Shown one piece after another: positions 50,012 to 60,700 of a stretch of DNA of 64,000 nucleotides. Source of the DNA: Bacteroides thetaiotaomicron VPI-5482 (lineage in GTDB: Bacteria > Bacteroidota > Bacteroidia > Bacteroidales > Bacteroidaceae). The position numbers were made by a program, and so were the translations under genes. The notes beneath the pieces are model-generated. The model was not told the DNA's origin and did no database searches. It worked only from the letters and a program-made list of their open reading frames with translations. The stretch covers positions 5,208,001 through 5,272,000 of the forward strand of contig NC_004663.1 of the NCBI RefSeq assembly GCF_000011065.1, in the 5' to 3' direction. Numbering within the stretch: position 1 is the first letter of the stretch; each line of letters starts with the position of its first letter.

Positions 50012-51352
50012 TTATGATAATAAAACAGTAATTCCCATGTACAGCATCATACCGATTATGTCATTTGTGATGGCTATAAACGGACCTGTTGCGATGGCGG
50101 GATCTATTTTTAGTTTCTCCAGTGTCATCGGGACCAGTGTGCCGAAGATGGAGGCGAACATCACAACGGCAAACAGACTGATGGATACGGAATAAGTAAC
50201 CGTAGCCGTCGCACCGAACCGGATAAAGTTGTAGGTATATACCAGCAGGGAGATGATGGTAGCATTGATTAAGGCTACTACCGCTTCCTTGGTCACTTGC
50301 TTGAAAGTGTTTTTGGCGTCCAGTGAACTATTGGCAAGCCCTTGTACGATGATAGCGGAAGACTGTGTACCGACGTTTCCTCCCGTACCGCCAATCAGCG
50401 GAATGTATAATGCCATTTCGGGGTGTGCGGCAAAGGTTGCGTCGAAATTTCCCAATATCATGGAGTTTCCGATACCTCCGATCATGCCGATCAGTAGCCA
50501 GGGCAGTCGGGCTGTGGTCTGTCTTAGTACGTTGTCATCGGTTTCTACGTCCTGCGAAAGACCGGATGCCAACTGGTAATCACGTTCCGACTGTTCACGA
50601 ACTTCGTCCATGACGTCGTCGACGGTGATCTGTCCTATCAGTCGGCCGATGCTATCCACCACGGGGATGGCAACAAGGTCATACTTTTCGATGGTTTGCG
50701 CCACTTCATCGATGGAAGTGTCTACGTGTACGGAGATCGGGTCTTTCTGCATCACGTGTTTCACTTTGGAGACAGAAGGGGAGGTGATCATCTTCTTGAG
50801 CGGGAAGATTCCCCTCAGGCGTTCATCGTCGTCAATGACATATACATAATATATTTCGTCCAGTTCTTCGGCTTGCTGACGCATTTCCTTCAGACACTCG
50901 GGCATACTCCAGTTCTCGTTCACGACTACCATTTCGGTGCCCATCAGACCACCGGCGGTGTTTTCGTCATATTTCAAGAGGTCCACGATGTCTCCTGCCT
51001 GTTCGATGTCTTCGATGTGCGAAAGAATTTCTTCCTGCTTGTCTTCGTCGAGGTCACGCATCAGGTCTACGGCATCATCCGTGTCCATGTAGTCCACAAA
51101 GCGCTTGGCGATTGTTTCCGAAGGGATCATTTCGAGGAACTCTTTACGAACGTCCTCATCCATTTCGACGAGTACGTCGGCCGCGGTTTCATTGTTGAGC
51201 AGGCGGTAGACAAACCGGGCTTCTTCCGGGTTCAGGTCATCACACAATTCAGCGATGTCGGCGGGATGAAGGTCGACAAGAAGTTCTTTAACCTTATCGG
51301 CATCTTTTTGCTCGATAAGGTGTTTTACGTTGTCAATGTATTCCTCGTTCAT
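50012..51352 (-). CDS. mgtE: Magnesium transporter MgtE
   Basis: An inner-membrane magnesium channel/transporter of 446 residues. It has a cytosolic N domain of helical repeats (about 1-125: LVDLHPADIAELCDDLNPEE, EMIPSETIAKRFVDYM), two CBS domains (about 130-255), which sense magnesium in the family, then five membrane segments (about 285-446: GGTGGNVGTQSSAIIVQGLA is the typical pore-region motif). It is followed by rsmA upstream on the same strand, 53 bases away. Confidence 0.94.
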   Translation of the reverse strand: MNEEYIDNVKHLIEQKDADKVKELLVDLHPADIAELCDDLNPEEARFVYRLLNNETAADVLVEMDEDVRKEFLEMIPSETIAKRFVDYMDTDDAVDLMRDLDEDKQEEILSHIEDIEQAGDIVDLLKYDENTAGGLMGTEMVVVNENWSMPECLKEMRQQAEELDEIYYVYVIDDDERLRGIFPLKKMITSPSVSKVKHVMQKDPISVHVDTSIDEVAQTIEKYDLVAIPVVDSIGRLIGQITVDDVMDEVREQSERDYQLASGLSQDVETDDNVLRQTTARLPWLLIGMIGGIGNSMILGNFDATFAAHPEMALYIPLIGGTGGNVGTQSSAIIVQGLANSSLDAKNTFKQVTKEAVVALINATIISLLVYTYNFIRFGATATVTYSVSISLFAVVMFASIFGTLVPMTLEKLKIDPAIATGPFIAITNDIIGMMLYMGITVLLS

Positions 51353-51405
51353 CTTTTTGTTTACGATTAAACGTTTTACAAATTACGGGTTTCGCTCACT
51401 ATCGG

Positions 51406-52209
51406 TCAGTTACCGGATGCGGTGGCTGTTTTCAGCGCTTCTTCCACCTGGTTGGTCAGACTGATGAATTCTTCCACCGACAGTTGTTCCGGGCGCTTGT
51501 TAAATAATGCATCCTCCGTCAGCGGGCAGTCTTTGCCTAAAATCGGCTTGATAGAGTTGCGTAATGTTTTGCGTCGTTGGTTGAAGGTGGTCTTCACCAC
51601 TTGTTTGAACAGTTTTTCGTCGCATCCCAGTTCCTTGGTATCATTGCGGGTCATGCGGATGACGGCGCTTTTCACTTTTGGGGGCGGGTTGAAAACATGT
51701 TCGCTGACGGTAAAGAGATATTCTACTTTATACCATGCCTGTATCAGTACGCTCAGGATGCCGTAGGTTTTGCTGCCCGGTCCGGCAGCGATACGTTCGG
51801 CTACTTCTTTCTGTATCATTCCGGTACAGCAAGGGATGATGTCCTTGTTTTCCAGCATCTTGAAAAATATCTGGCTGGAGATGTTGTACGGGTAATTACC
51901 GGTCAGTACGAAAGGCTTTCCGTCGAACAACCGGTGAAGGTTCATTTTCAGAAAATCGTCTTCGATAATGTGATCCTCCAGTGACGGATAGGCTTCACGG
52001 AGATAGGCAACCGATTCGTAGTCTACTTCAACGACTTTTACCAACCGGTCTTTTTTTACCAGAAACTGGGTCAATACTCCCATACCCGGTCCTACCTCCA
52101 ATACAGGCAGTTCGGGGAAGGTGTCGACTGTATCGGCAATATCCTGCGCTACTTTCAGATCTTTCAGAAAGTGCTGTCCGAGAAACTTTTTAGGCTTTAC
52201 TAATTTCAT
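51406..52209 (-). CDS. rsmA: 16S rRNA (adenine 1518/1519-N6)-dimethyltransferase RsmA/KsgA
   Basis: Dimethylates the two adenines in helix 45 of 16S rRNA during small-subunit assembly. The 267-residue protein has the family start (KPKKFLGQHFLKD), the S-adenosylmethionine motif VLEVGPGMGVLT (about 35-46), and catalytic motif NYPYNISS near 104-111 (a variant of NLPYNIS). The C-terminal domain has NQRRKTLRNS. It is divergent from the flippase-like gene at 52259. Confidence 0.95.
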   Translation of the reverse strand: MKLVKPKKFLGQHFLKDLKVAQDIADTVDTFPELPVLEVGPGMGVLTQFLVKKDRLVKVVEVDYESVAYLREAYPSLEDHIIEDDFLKMNLHRLFDGKPFVLTGNYPYNISSQIFFKMLENKDIIPCCTGMIQKEVAERIAAGPGSKTYGILSVLIQAWYKVEYLFTVSEHVFNPPPKVKSAVIRMTRNDTKELGCDEKLFKQVVKTTFNQRRKTLRNSIKPILGKDCPLTEDALFNKRPEQLSVEEFISLTNQVEEALKTATASGN

Positions 52210-52258
52210 TTACCAACTAAATAATTACTTTTGCAGCCGACAAAGGTAATTCTTTTAA

Positions 52259-53266
52259 ATGAAGAATGAAGAATTAAGGATGAAGAAACTACTAAAAAAG
52301 ACGCTGAAGCTGATATTACCGATTGTTTTAGGCGGCTTTATTCTATACTGGGTTTATCGCGACTTTGATTTCAGCAGGGTCGGCGAGGTATTACGGCATG
52401 GTACGAACTGGTGGTGGATGCTTTTTTCGCTCTTGTTCGGGGTGCTTGCTCAGGTATTTCGCGGGTGGCGGTGGCGGCAGACGCTGGAGCCGCTGGATGC
52501 TTTCCCCAGAAGAAGCGACTGTGTGAATGCCATCTTTATTTCTTATGCCGCCAGCTTGGTCGTTCCCCGGATAGGGGAGGTGAGTCGTTGCGGGGTGTTG
52601 GCGAAGTATGATAATGTCTCGTTTGCCAAATCGCTGGGGACAGTGGTGACGGAGCGACTGGTAGATACATTGACCATTTTTCTGATTACCGGTATTACTG
52701 TATTGCTGCAAATGCCGGTGTTTGTCACTTTCCTTGAAAATACGGGGACCAAGATACCTTCTTTTGCTTATCTTTTGACTTCGGTATGGTTTTATATCGT
52801 CCTGTTTTGTTTTATCGGGGTGGTGGTGCTTCTTTATTATTTAAGGAAAACGCTGTTTTTCTATGAACGGGTGAAAGGCTTTGTGTTGAATATTTGGGAA
52901 GGAATCATGTCTTTGAAAGGAGTACGCAATATTCCTTTGTTCATATTTTATACATTGGCCATCTGGGCTTGTTATTTTTTTCATTTCTATTTTACGTTCT
53001 ATTGTTTTGCATTCACTGCTCATTTGGGCATTCTTGCGGCACTGGTAATGTTTGTCGGCGGTACGTTTGCTGTTATTGTGCCGACTCCCAACGGGGCGGG
53101 ACCGTGGCATTTTGCTATCATGGAGATGATGATGCTTTACGGAGTAAATGTGACGGATGCCGGAATATTTGCTCTAATTGTGCATGGTATTCAAACTTTT
53201 TTGGTAGTTTTGTTGGGTGTATATGGTTTGGCGGCTTTGCCGTTTACCAATAGACAGCGAAAGTAA
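52259..53266 (+). CDS. Flippase-like membrane protein (UPF0104/LPG synthase TM region family)
   Basis: A 335-residue polytopic membrane protein with about eight hydrophobic segments (for example LILPIVLGGFILYWVY, WWWMLFSLLFGVLAQVF, FAVIVPTPNGAGPWHFAIME). The family (lysylphosphatidylglycerol synthase membrane region/UPF0104) is proposed to move lipids across the membrane; the catalytic aminoacyl-transfer domain of MprF is absent. A start at 52280 (MKKLLKK) is also possible. pepD follows after 24 bases. Confidence 0.82.
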   Translation: MKNEELRMKKLLKKTLKLILPIVLGGFILYWVYRDFDFSRVGEVLRHGTNWWWMLFSLLFGVLAQVFRGWRWRQTLEPLDAFPRRSDCVNAIFISYAASLVVPRIGEVSRCGVLAKYDNVSFAKSLGTVVTERLVDTLTIFLITGITVLLQMPVFVTFLENTGTKIPSFAYLLTSVWFYIVLFCFIGVVVLLYYLRKTLFFYERVKGFVLNIWEGIMSLKGVRNIPLFIFYTLAIWACYFFHFYFTFYCFAFTAHLGILAALVMFVGGTFAVIVPTPNGAGPWHFAIMEMMMLYGVNVTDAGIFALIVHGIQTFLVVLLGVYGLAALPFTNRQRK

Positions 53267-53290
53267 TCACTTAATAAAAATAGATTTGTT

Positions 53291-54748
53291 ATGAGTACTA
53301 TTCTTTCTTTAGCTCCACAGAATGTGTGGAAGCATTTTTATTCGTTGACTCAGATTCCCCGTCCGTCCGGACACATGGAGAAAGTGACTGAATTTCTGAT
53401 TAACTTCGGAAAAGGCTTGGGACTGGAATCTTTCGTAGACGAAGCGGGTAATGTGATTATCCGTAAACCGGCAACTCCGGGCATGGAAAACCGGAAAGGT
53501 GTAATTCTTCAGGCACACATGGATATGGTTCCTCAGAAGAATAATGATACAGTTCATGATTTTGAAAAAGATCCTATCGAAACTTATATAGACGGTGACT
53601 GGGTAAAAGCCAAAGGTACTACGCTGGGTGCTGATAACGGACTGGGTGTAGCTGCTATCATGGCTGTACTGGAAGCGAATGATCTGAAACACGGTCCGCT
53701 GGAAGCATTGATCACTAAAGATGAAGAAACCGGAATGTACGGTGCATTCGGCTTGAAACCGGGTACGGTAAACGGAGAAATCCTGCTGAATCTTGACTCT
53801 GAGGACGAAGGCGAACTGTATATCGGTTGTGCCGGTGGTATGGATGTGACTGCTACGCTGGAATATAAGGAAGTAGCTCCCGAAGAAGGCGACGTCGCTG
53901 TTAAAGTAAGTCTGAAAGGTTTGCGTGGTGGACACTCCGGATTGGAAATCAATGAAGGGCGCGCCAATGCCAATAAGCTGTTGGTACGTTTCGTGCGTGA
54001 AGCGGTTGCCAGCTATGAAGCCCGCCTGGTAAGCTGGGACGGTGGTAATATGCGCAATGCGATTCCTCGTGAGGCATGTGCGGTACTTGCCATTCCTGCT
54101 GAAAACGAAGAGGAACTGCTGGGCTTGGTGAAATATTGCGAAGACTTGTTCAATGAAGAGTTCTCTGCAATCGAAACTCCGATCAGCTTTACGGCAGAAC
54201 GTGTGGAGCTTCCTGCCGGTGAAGTGCCCGAAGAAATTCAGGATAATCTGATTGATGCCATCTTTGCTTGTCAGAATGGTGTGACCCGTATGATTCCGAC
54301 CGTTCCCGATACGGTGGAAACATCTTCTAATCTGGCTATCATTACGATTGGCGGTGGTAAGGCTGAGATTAAGATTCTGGCCCGTAGCTCCAGCGATAGT
54401 ATGAAAGAGTATCTGACTACCAGTCTTGAGTCTTGCTTCTCTATGGCAGGCATGAAGGTAGAAATGACTGGCGGCTATTCAGGATGGCAGCCGAACGTTG
54501 AATCACCTATTTTGCATGCGATGAAGGAATCTTATAAACAGCAGTTTGGAGTAGAACCCGCAGTGAAAGTAATTCATGCAGGTTTGGAATGTGGTATTAT
54601 CGGTGCTATCATTCCGGGGTTGGATATGATTTCATTTGGTCCGACATTGCGTTCGCCGCACTCACCGGATGAAAGAGCTTTGATTCCTACCGTACAGAAG
54701 TTCTATGACTTCCTGGTGGCTACATTAGCACAGACTCCGACGAAATAA
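53291..54748 (+). CDS. pepD: Aminoacyl-histidine dipeptidase (PepD, M20 family)
   Basis: A cytosolic zinc dipeptidase of 485 residues, the usual length, that cleaves Xaa-His dipeptides such as carnosine. It has the metal-binding motifs LQAHMDMVPQ (about 76-85), LGADNGLGVAA (about 114-124), KDEETGMYGAFG (about 145-156) and, at the end, HAGLECGIIG and GPTLRSPHSPDER. The start MSTILSLAPQNVWKHF fits the family. A terminator follows at 54787. Confidence 0.95.
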   Translation: MSTILSLAPQNVWKHFYSLTQIPRPSGHMEKVTEFLINFGKGLGLESFVDEAGNVIIRKPATPGMENRKGVILQAHMDMVPQKNNDTVHDFEKDPIETYIDGDWVKAKGTTLGADNGLGVAAIMAVLEANDLKHGPLEALITKDEETGMYGAFGLKPGTVNGEILLNLDSEDEGELYIGCAGGMDVTATLEYKEVAPEEGDVAVKVSLKGLRGGHSGLEINEGRANANKLLVRFVREAVASYEARLVSWDGGNMRNAIPREACAVLAIPAENEEELLGLVKYCEDLFNEEFSAIETPISFTAERVELPAGEVPEEIQDNLIDAIFACQNGVTRMIPTVPDTVETSSNLAIITIGGGKAEIKILARSSSDSMKEYLTTSLESCFSMAGMKVEMTGGYSGWQPNVESPILHAMKESYKQQFGVEPAVKVIHAGLECGIIGAIIPGLDMISFGPTLRSPHSPDERALIPTVQKFYDFLVATLAQTPTK

Positions 54749-54786
54749 GGATTCTTTTCCTATTTATATAATAGGTATCATATAGT

Positions 54787-54822
54787 AAAAAGGCATGGAA
54801 GATTATCTTCCGTGCCTTTTTG
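54787..54822 (+). terminator. Terminator after pepD
   Basis: Stem AAAAAGGCATGGAAGA / TCTTCCGTGCCTTTTT (one mismatch), short loop, T-run. Confidence 0.85.
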
Positions 54823-54949
54823 TCATATTTGCTGCCATTGAAATTATAATTCTGCCTTATAACAAATAAATTAATTGATGCAAATCAATTAATATGCTAT
54901 AAAACATAAATTTCTTTCCTTTTTCGGCTCAATCTATAAACAATGGTCG

Positions 54950-54983
54950 TATTTTTGTGTTATAAAACATGTAATTAGGAGGA
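54950..54983 (+). promoter_or_regulatory. Promoter and strong Shine-Dalgarno of the twin-peptide genes
   Basis: TATTTTTG (54950-54957) matches the -7 consensus. TAGGAGGAT follows 8-15 bases before the ATG at 54991. A strong Shine-Dalgarno sequence is rare in Bacteroides and supports translation of the small gene. Confidence 0.55.
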
Positions 54984-54990
54984 TAACAAA

Positions 54991-55089
54991 ATGAAAAAGT
55001 TAGAAAGATTGTTTAGAAAGATCGGCAATGCCGATGTACATGTTTGGGGATACTCAACACTTGGCATACTCCCCAAAGAGAAGATTTAA
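54991..55089 (+). CDS. Small peptide 1 (32 residues), unannotated twin
   Basis: Codes for MKKLERLFRKIGNADVHVWG then YSTLGILPKEKI. It has a basic N-terminal helix with an F/L/I face and a C-terminal WGYS segment. It begins after a strong Shine-Dalgarno sequence and a -7 element. It resembles the next small gene in layout (basic helix, about 8 polar residues, WGY, short tail). There is no signal peptide, cysteine or double-glycine leader. I do not recognise the family. Confidence 0.6.
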   Translation: MKKLERLFRKIGNADVHVWGYSTLGILPKEKI

Positions 55090-55134
55090 GTTTTTTAGTT
55101 TTCAGGTATTAGTAATTTTAAAGGTTTAAAGATT

Positions 55135-55227
55135 ATGGCAAAGAAAATGAGTTCATTAATTAGAAAAATCCTCAGTGAAGTAGGTCGCAACGAAATGCTT
55201 TCATGGGGGTACAGAATTGAAAAATGA
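55135..55227 (+). CDS. Small peptide 2 (30 residues), unannotated twin
   Basis: Codes for MAKKMSSLIRKILSEVGRNE then MLSWGYRIEK. As in peptide 1, a basic amphipathic start (LIRKI against LFRKI) is followed by a polar middle and the WGY motif. The gene lies 45 bases after peptide 1 and a good terminator follows, so the two appear to form one small transcript. Function unknown; a regulatory, signalling or ribosomally made peptide product are all possible. Confidence 0.55.
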   Translation: MAKKMSSLIRKILSEVGRNEMLSWGYRIEK

Positions 55228-55251
55228 GATTCAGTACATTAACTAAGCTTG

Positions 55252-55290
55252 AGTGGGGATGCGTTATTGAAAACGTTATCCCCACTTTTT
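55252..55290 (+). terminator. Terminator after the twin-peptide genes
   Basis: Stem AGTGGGGAT / ATCCCCACT, extended by GCGTT/AACGT, with a T-run. It lies 24 bases after the second peptide stop. Confidence 0.85.
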
Positions 55291-55330
55291 ATTCTGTCAT
55301 TTAGGCTGTATAGTGGTTAATCCGCGTTCT

Positions 55331-56887
55331 TTATCTTTCTGTTTTCCATGTTCCGATAGTTCTTGTCGCACTATCAAAGTTTACCCCCACTTTTATTATT
55401 TTCCAGTCTCCCACCTGATAGGGAATGGCATACTCCTTACTATTAATCTGCGCCAATGCTTCTTCCGGTGTACCGTCCACTTTAAATTCAAAGACATAAA
55501 GGGTATCTTGTAATTTTACAATGGCGTCAGCCCTTCCGATAGCTGTATCTACTTCCACATCTATATATTGCCCCATCAGCCTGAAAAATAGATAGAAGAT
55601 GGTTTGGTAATGTTTCTCTTCTTTATTATTTAACTTATTAGGGATAGAAGCGAAGAAGGACTTTAGTCTTTCCAGGCATCCATCCAAATTTCCGGCACGT
55701 AAGTCTTTAATAAATGATACTATATAAAATGTATTCTCTCGTGCGGGCAAATGTACATAAGCAGGCATGAGAGATTCGAGAAATCCTTTCCTGACTTCCT
55801 TGTTGGGGTAAGCTAGGGTATAGAGCTGAAAACTCGGGTCATATCCTTTAATAGTGAGATAGCCGCTTTGATAAAGTACTGGAAGAGGGTCGGTAATTCT
55901 ATTAGTGGGAGCATCAAATTGTTCTGCTGTAGCAGTAGTGTCATCCAACTCACGGATATCAAAGTTACTTTCTTGTAGGAGATCTATCAAAAAAGTGGGA
56001 GTACCGGTAGAAAACCAAAAATTGGAATACTTTTTTTGTGCGAAAGCATTGAACAGACTGAATGGATTATAAATATCCTCGCTATTTTCACTAAAATGAT
56101 ATCCGTCATATTGTTGTTTCAGATGAGTACAAGCTTCTTCATATGTTTCGTTATTGGCTTGAGCCATCTGTTCGATATCGATTTGCAGTGTGTGTACCTC
56201 TTGTTCGGTAATGCCGCATATAGCGCTATATTCATCCCACATACTGATATTTTGCAAGTTGTTCAGTTCGCTAAAGATACTCATTTGACTGAATTTGCTG
56301 ATACCTGTGATAAAAAGGAAACGGATATATTGGCCTTGCGCTTTCAAAGGGCTGAAGAAATCGCGCATAATATCACGAATTTCTATTTGCAATTCCGTAT
56401 TGTTATTACTGTCCAGCATGGGAGCATCATATTCATCTACAAGTATCACAACTGGTTTGCCGGTCTGTGTATATGCGCGTTGTATGATTCCCTTTAAACG
56501 AAGGCTGAAAGTCGTTTCTCCTTCTTCGCGTCCATATAATTTTTCCCATTGCAGTAACTGGTAATTAATGACGGCTGATAACGCTTCGGCAGTCATATAT
56601 TTACTCACACTGAAATCAATATGTAGCACCGGATAAACAGCCCATTCTTTTTCCAGAGTTTCCATTGCCAATCCGTTGAACAAGTCTTTCTTTCCGGAAA
56701 AATAAGCTTCGAGTGTAGATACTAGCAGACTTTTCCCGAATCGTCGGGGACGGCTTAAAAAATAAACCTTATTTGTGTTTGTCAAACGGTAAATTAACTC
56801 CGTTTTATCAACGTACACATAACCATTATTTCGCAAATCTTCGAAATTCTGTATTCCTATCGGGTATCGTCTGAGTCTCTCGTCCAT
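55331..56887 (-). CDS. AAA-ATPase-like / PD-(D/E)XK nuclease superfamily protein
   Basis: A 518-residue protein of a family with many copies in Bacteroides. The N-terminal AAA-ATPase_like domain has YPIGIQNFEDLRNNGYVYVD, a P-loop FLSRPRRFGKSLLV (about 43-56) and Walker B-like VILVDEYDAPM (about 146-156). The C-terminal DUF1703/PDDEXK_9 domain has ADAIVKLQDTLYVFEFKVDG (about 458-477), giving the D...ExK nuclease pattern. The cellular role is unknown; a defence or mobile origin is often suspected. It is convergent with the twin-peptide transcript and stands alone. Confidence 0.88.
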   Translation of the reverse strand: MDERLRRYPIGIQNFEDLRNNGYVYVDKTELIYRLTNTNKVYFLSRPRRFGKSLLVSTLEAYFSGKKDLFNGLAMETLEKEWAVYPVLHIDFSVSKYMTAEALSAVINYQLLQWEKLYGREEGETTFSLRLKGIIQRAYTQTGKPVVILVDEYDAPMLDSNNNTELQIEIRDIMRDFFSPLKAQGQYIRFLFITGISKFSQMSIFSELNNLQNISMWDEYSAICGITEQEVHTLQIDIEQMAQANNETYEEACTHLKQQYDGYHFSENSEDIYNPFSLFNAFAQKKYSNFWFSTGTPTFLIDLLQESNFDIRELDDTTATAEQFDAPTNRITDPLPVLYQSGYLTIKGYDPSFQLYTLAYPNKEVRKGFLESLMPAYVHLPARENTFYIVSFIKDLRAGNLDGCLERLKSFFASIPNKLNNKEEKHYQTIFYLFFRLMGQYIDVEVDTAIGRADAIVKLQDTLYVFEFKVDGTPEEALAQINSKEYAIPYQVGDWKIIKVGVNFDSATRTIGTWKTER

Positions 56888-57754
56888 CTAAATTACATTT
56901 TTATATGAAACATAGACAAAGATAGAACTAAATAGGGGAAAATCAAAGATCAAAAAGTATATTGTTGTTTTCTTCCATTTTTATTTTCGTATTTCTTTTC
57001 ACATAATATACTCTTGTTTTCTTCCCATATTACGATACATTCTTTTAGCTCCTCACCTGTTTTATTTCTATTTGTGTATATATCGGTCTCATGGTGAAAA
57101 AATGACCTTCTTAAAAAGGGAATATTTAAACAGTCAGGAAGGCGCTAATGCCAACATCATATAAATATAGAATGAAAAAGCTTCGGCATTTGTAACTATG
57201 ATATTTACTCTTTTTATGAATTGGATGGTTTTGTGATTAAATTGAAGCTGTCTTGATCTTAAACTGGTTATTTGGTAACTTTATTGAAATTTGATGATTC
57301 ATTATGCTATTGTTATCATGTTTGTTATTGTCGATAAACTAGAGAAAAATAGCCTCCCTATGCCTCTTTTATTACTTTTTGGCCAGTGATAAATAAGTTC
57401 CTCGGTGAGGAAAGAGTCGTTGGTTTAAAAGGAACATCCCGTTGGTTTTAAACCAACGAAGGTTTTGTTGGTAAGAAAAGATGCATATTTCACGTACCTT
57501 TATGTAATATTAGTCTATATTTCTGCATATTATTACACTTATTTATGCGAATTATTTGCTGGTTCACTATTTTTTGATCAACTGAATTTCTAATATAATC
57601 TTAAAAATCGAACATTGCTGTCTCTTTTTCAAATTTGGTATCAGATGAAATAAGACAATTATTGAAAATTAATTGAAAAAGAATAAATCTTTAAACTTTT
57701 ATTCCTTACTTTGTTATTTATACAGATATATATCAAACTTAAACTGGAAAGATT
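56888..57754. other. Long AT-rich non-coding region before the alpha-2-macroglobulin-like gene
   Basis: These 867 bases hold no supported gene. Near 57398-57412 is a short hairpin (TTCCTC-GGT-GAGGAA). Near 57418-57458 are two copies of CGTTGGTTTAAA-like sequence, the second forming a near-perfect palindrome (CGTTGGTTT-T-AAACCAACG, 57440-57458). No clear -33/-7 promoter for the downstream gene was found. Confidence 0.5.
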
Positions 57755-60700
57755 ATGAAAATAAGGCAGATTTGTATGCTGGTGCTATTATGTCTGGGAG
57801 TGATTCCGGCAGTGCAGGCACAAACTTACGACAAATTATGGAAACAAGTGGAGCAGGCAGAAAAGAAGAGCCTGCCTGAGACTGTGATAAAACTGACTGG
57901 CGAGATTTATCAGAAAGGGGAGAAAGAAAAGAACTCTCCACAAATGCTGAAAGCGTATATGTGGCGGATGAGATACCGGGATATGCTGACCCCAGATAGC
58001 CTGTATACGAACCTGAATGGTTTGGAACTGTGGGCAAAGCAAACTGACCAACCCATGGACCGAGCTGTATTACATTCGCTGATAGCCGAGATTTATTCAA
58101 TGTATGCTTTTAACAATCAATGGCAACTCCGGCAACGGACAGAGATTGTAGGTGAAGCTCCTTCGGCAGATATGAGGGAGTGGACAGCAAACATGTTTGT
58201 AGAGAAAGTGAGAACAAACGTAAAGGAAGCAATGGCGGATTCCGTACTATTGCTTAACACATCTTCACGTACTTATATTCCTTTTGTTGAGTTGGGCGAA
58301 ACAAGTGAATACTATCATCATGATATGTATCATCTGCTGGCTACCCGCGGTATTGTAGCTTTACAGCAGGTAGCGGGATTGGATCGTGCCACTCCGGTGG
58401 AAGATATTTCGGAAGATTCGTCTGCTGAAAAAGAATCTTCGGTGAAACAGGATATTATAGCAATTTATGGAAATATGATTGCTGCTTATAAAGCATCCGG
58501 TTTGAAAGAAGGCTATGTGTTGACAGCGCTCAGCTATTTAGAGTGGAGACGTGATTCAGATAGAAACATCCGCCCTTTCGGACTGAAGAAAGGATTGTCG
58601 GGATTAACAGAAGATACCTACGTTACTGCACTGAATGAACTGAAAAGCAGATTTAAATCAGAGAGTATTTGTGCTGAAGTTTATTTGGCCCAGGCTCGCT
58701 ATGCGATTGAAAAAGAACAGCAAACGTCAGCTTTGCAGCTTTGCGATGAGGCCATCCGTTTATACCCCGGTTATCGTAGAATTAACGCTCTGAAGAATTT
58801 GCGCGAAGATATCCTGTCACCGTTTCTGAATGTAACTGCGGCTGCAACAGCTTTCCCTGGTGAGGAAATCGAAATAAGAGCTTCGCACAAGAATCTGGAT
58901 GGATTTACACTTCGTCTTTATCAGGCAAAGAAGTTGATAAAGGAACAGCACTTTGCAGTTCTTCGTCCCGAAGACTACCGGACGCAGGATACGGTATTTA
59001 CCTTTAAAGCGCCGGAAGTCGGACAATATGTAATGCGTATCGTTCCGGATATTCGTGCCAAGAGAGACAGTGAAAGCAAATTCAATGTGACACGTTTCAA
59101 AGTATTGACCTGCCGTTTACCGGGAAATCAATATGAGGTAGTGACGCTGGACGGACAAACGGGACACCCTATACCGAATGCGAAAATAACTCTTTATACG
59201 AATGACGAAAAAGTATTGCAGGAATATATAACTGGGGCAGATGGCAAAGTTGTCTTCCCCTGGAAATCCGAATACAGATATTTGAAAGCTGCTAAAGGTA
59301 TCGATACCGATATGCCGTTTCAAAGCATTTACGGTGGAAGTTATGGATATTACGGAGATGAAAACAAGGTCTCCGAAGGAATGACTTTGTTGACGGATCG
59401 TTCTTTGTACCGTCCTGGTCAGATCGTATATGTGAAAGGAATTGCCTATGTACAGAAATCTGATACGGCAAATGTACTTCCGAACAAGGACTATACTGTT
59501 GTTTTGATGGATGCAAATAATCAGGAAGTTGGACAGAAAGCGGTTCGTACCAATGAATTCGGCTCGTTTACTGTCGATTTTGCATTGCCATCCGCTTGTC
59601 TGAATGGGATGTTTTCGTTGAAAGCCGGCGAGGGAAGAACGAATATTCGCGTGGAGGACTATAAACGTCCGACGTTTGATATTACTTTCGACAAGCAGCA
59701 GGGCAGTTATCAATTGGGCGATAAGGTAGAGGTGAAAGGTAAGATACAGTCTTATAGCGGTGTGTTGCTGCAAGACCTTCCGGTAAAATATACAGTGAAG
59801 CGTTCTGTTGTCGATCTTTGGAGACTGGCGGAAAGTACGCAGATTGCTTCCGGTGAGGTAATTGCCAATGAGGACGGGGAATTTACGATTCCGGTTCTTC
59901 TGGAAGAAAATAATGCCTATAAGAATAATACCAGAATCTATTACCGCTACTCGATAGAGGCTACTGCAACCAATGTAGCAGGTGAAACACAGTCGTCTAC
60001 AGATGTGATAGCAGCAGGTAACCGTTCACTGATTCTACAAACAGAATTAAAAGAGAAGACCTGTAAGAATCAACCGTTTAACACTGTATTTAAGGTACAG
60101 AATCTGAATGGGCAGCCTGTTGAAGTAAAAGGTACATTCTCCCTCTATCAGGCGAAAGATGCGGACTTCAAGCAACTGGACGAGAATCCGGCTGCAACAG
60201 GTACATTTACTTCCAACGAAGAAATGACGATTGAGTGGGGAAACCTTCCTTCCGGACCGTATGTGTTGAAAGCTGTCGTAAAAGATGGACAGGGCAAAGA
60301 AGTGACGGCTGAGGCCAACACCATTCTTTTCTCCCGCGAAGATAACCGTCCGCCGGTAGAAACGACCGTTTGGTTCTATGAGGCAAATACGGAATTTGAT
60401 GCAACGCATCCGGCCGTGTTCTGCTTCGGAACTTCGAAAAAAGATGCTTATGTGATGATGAATGTATTCTCCGGTAATAAGTTGCTGGAAAGCAAGACTA
60501 TGAATCTGTCCGACACAATTGTACATTTTAAATATCCATATCAGGAAAGCTATGGTGACGGAGTACTGGTAAGTTTCTGTATGGTAAGAGACGGACAAGT
60601 CTATCAGGAACAGGCAAGGCTGAAAAAGCGTCTGCCGGACAAGACATTGACCATGAAATGGGAAGTATTCCGTGATAAGCTGCGTCCCGGACAGAAAGAA

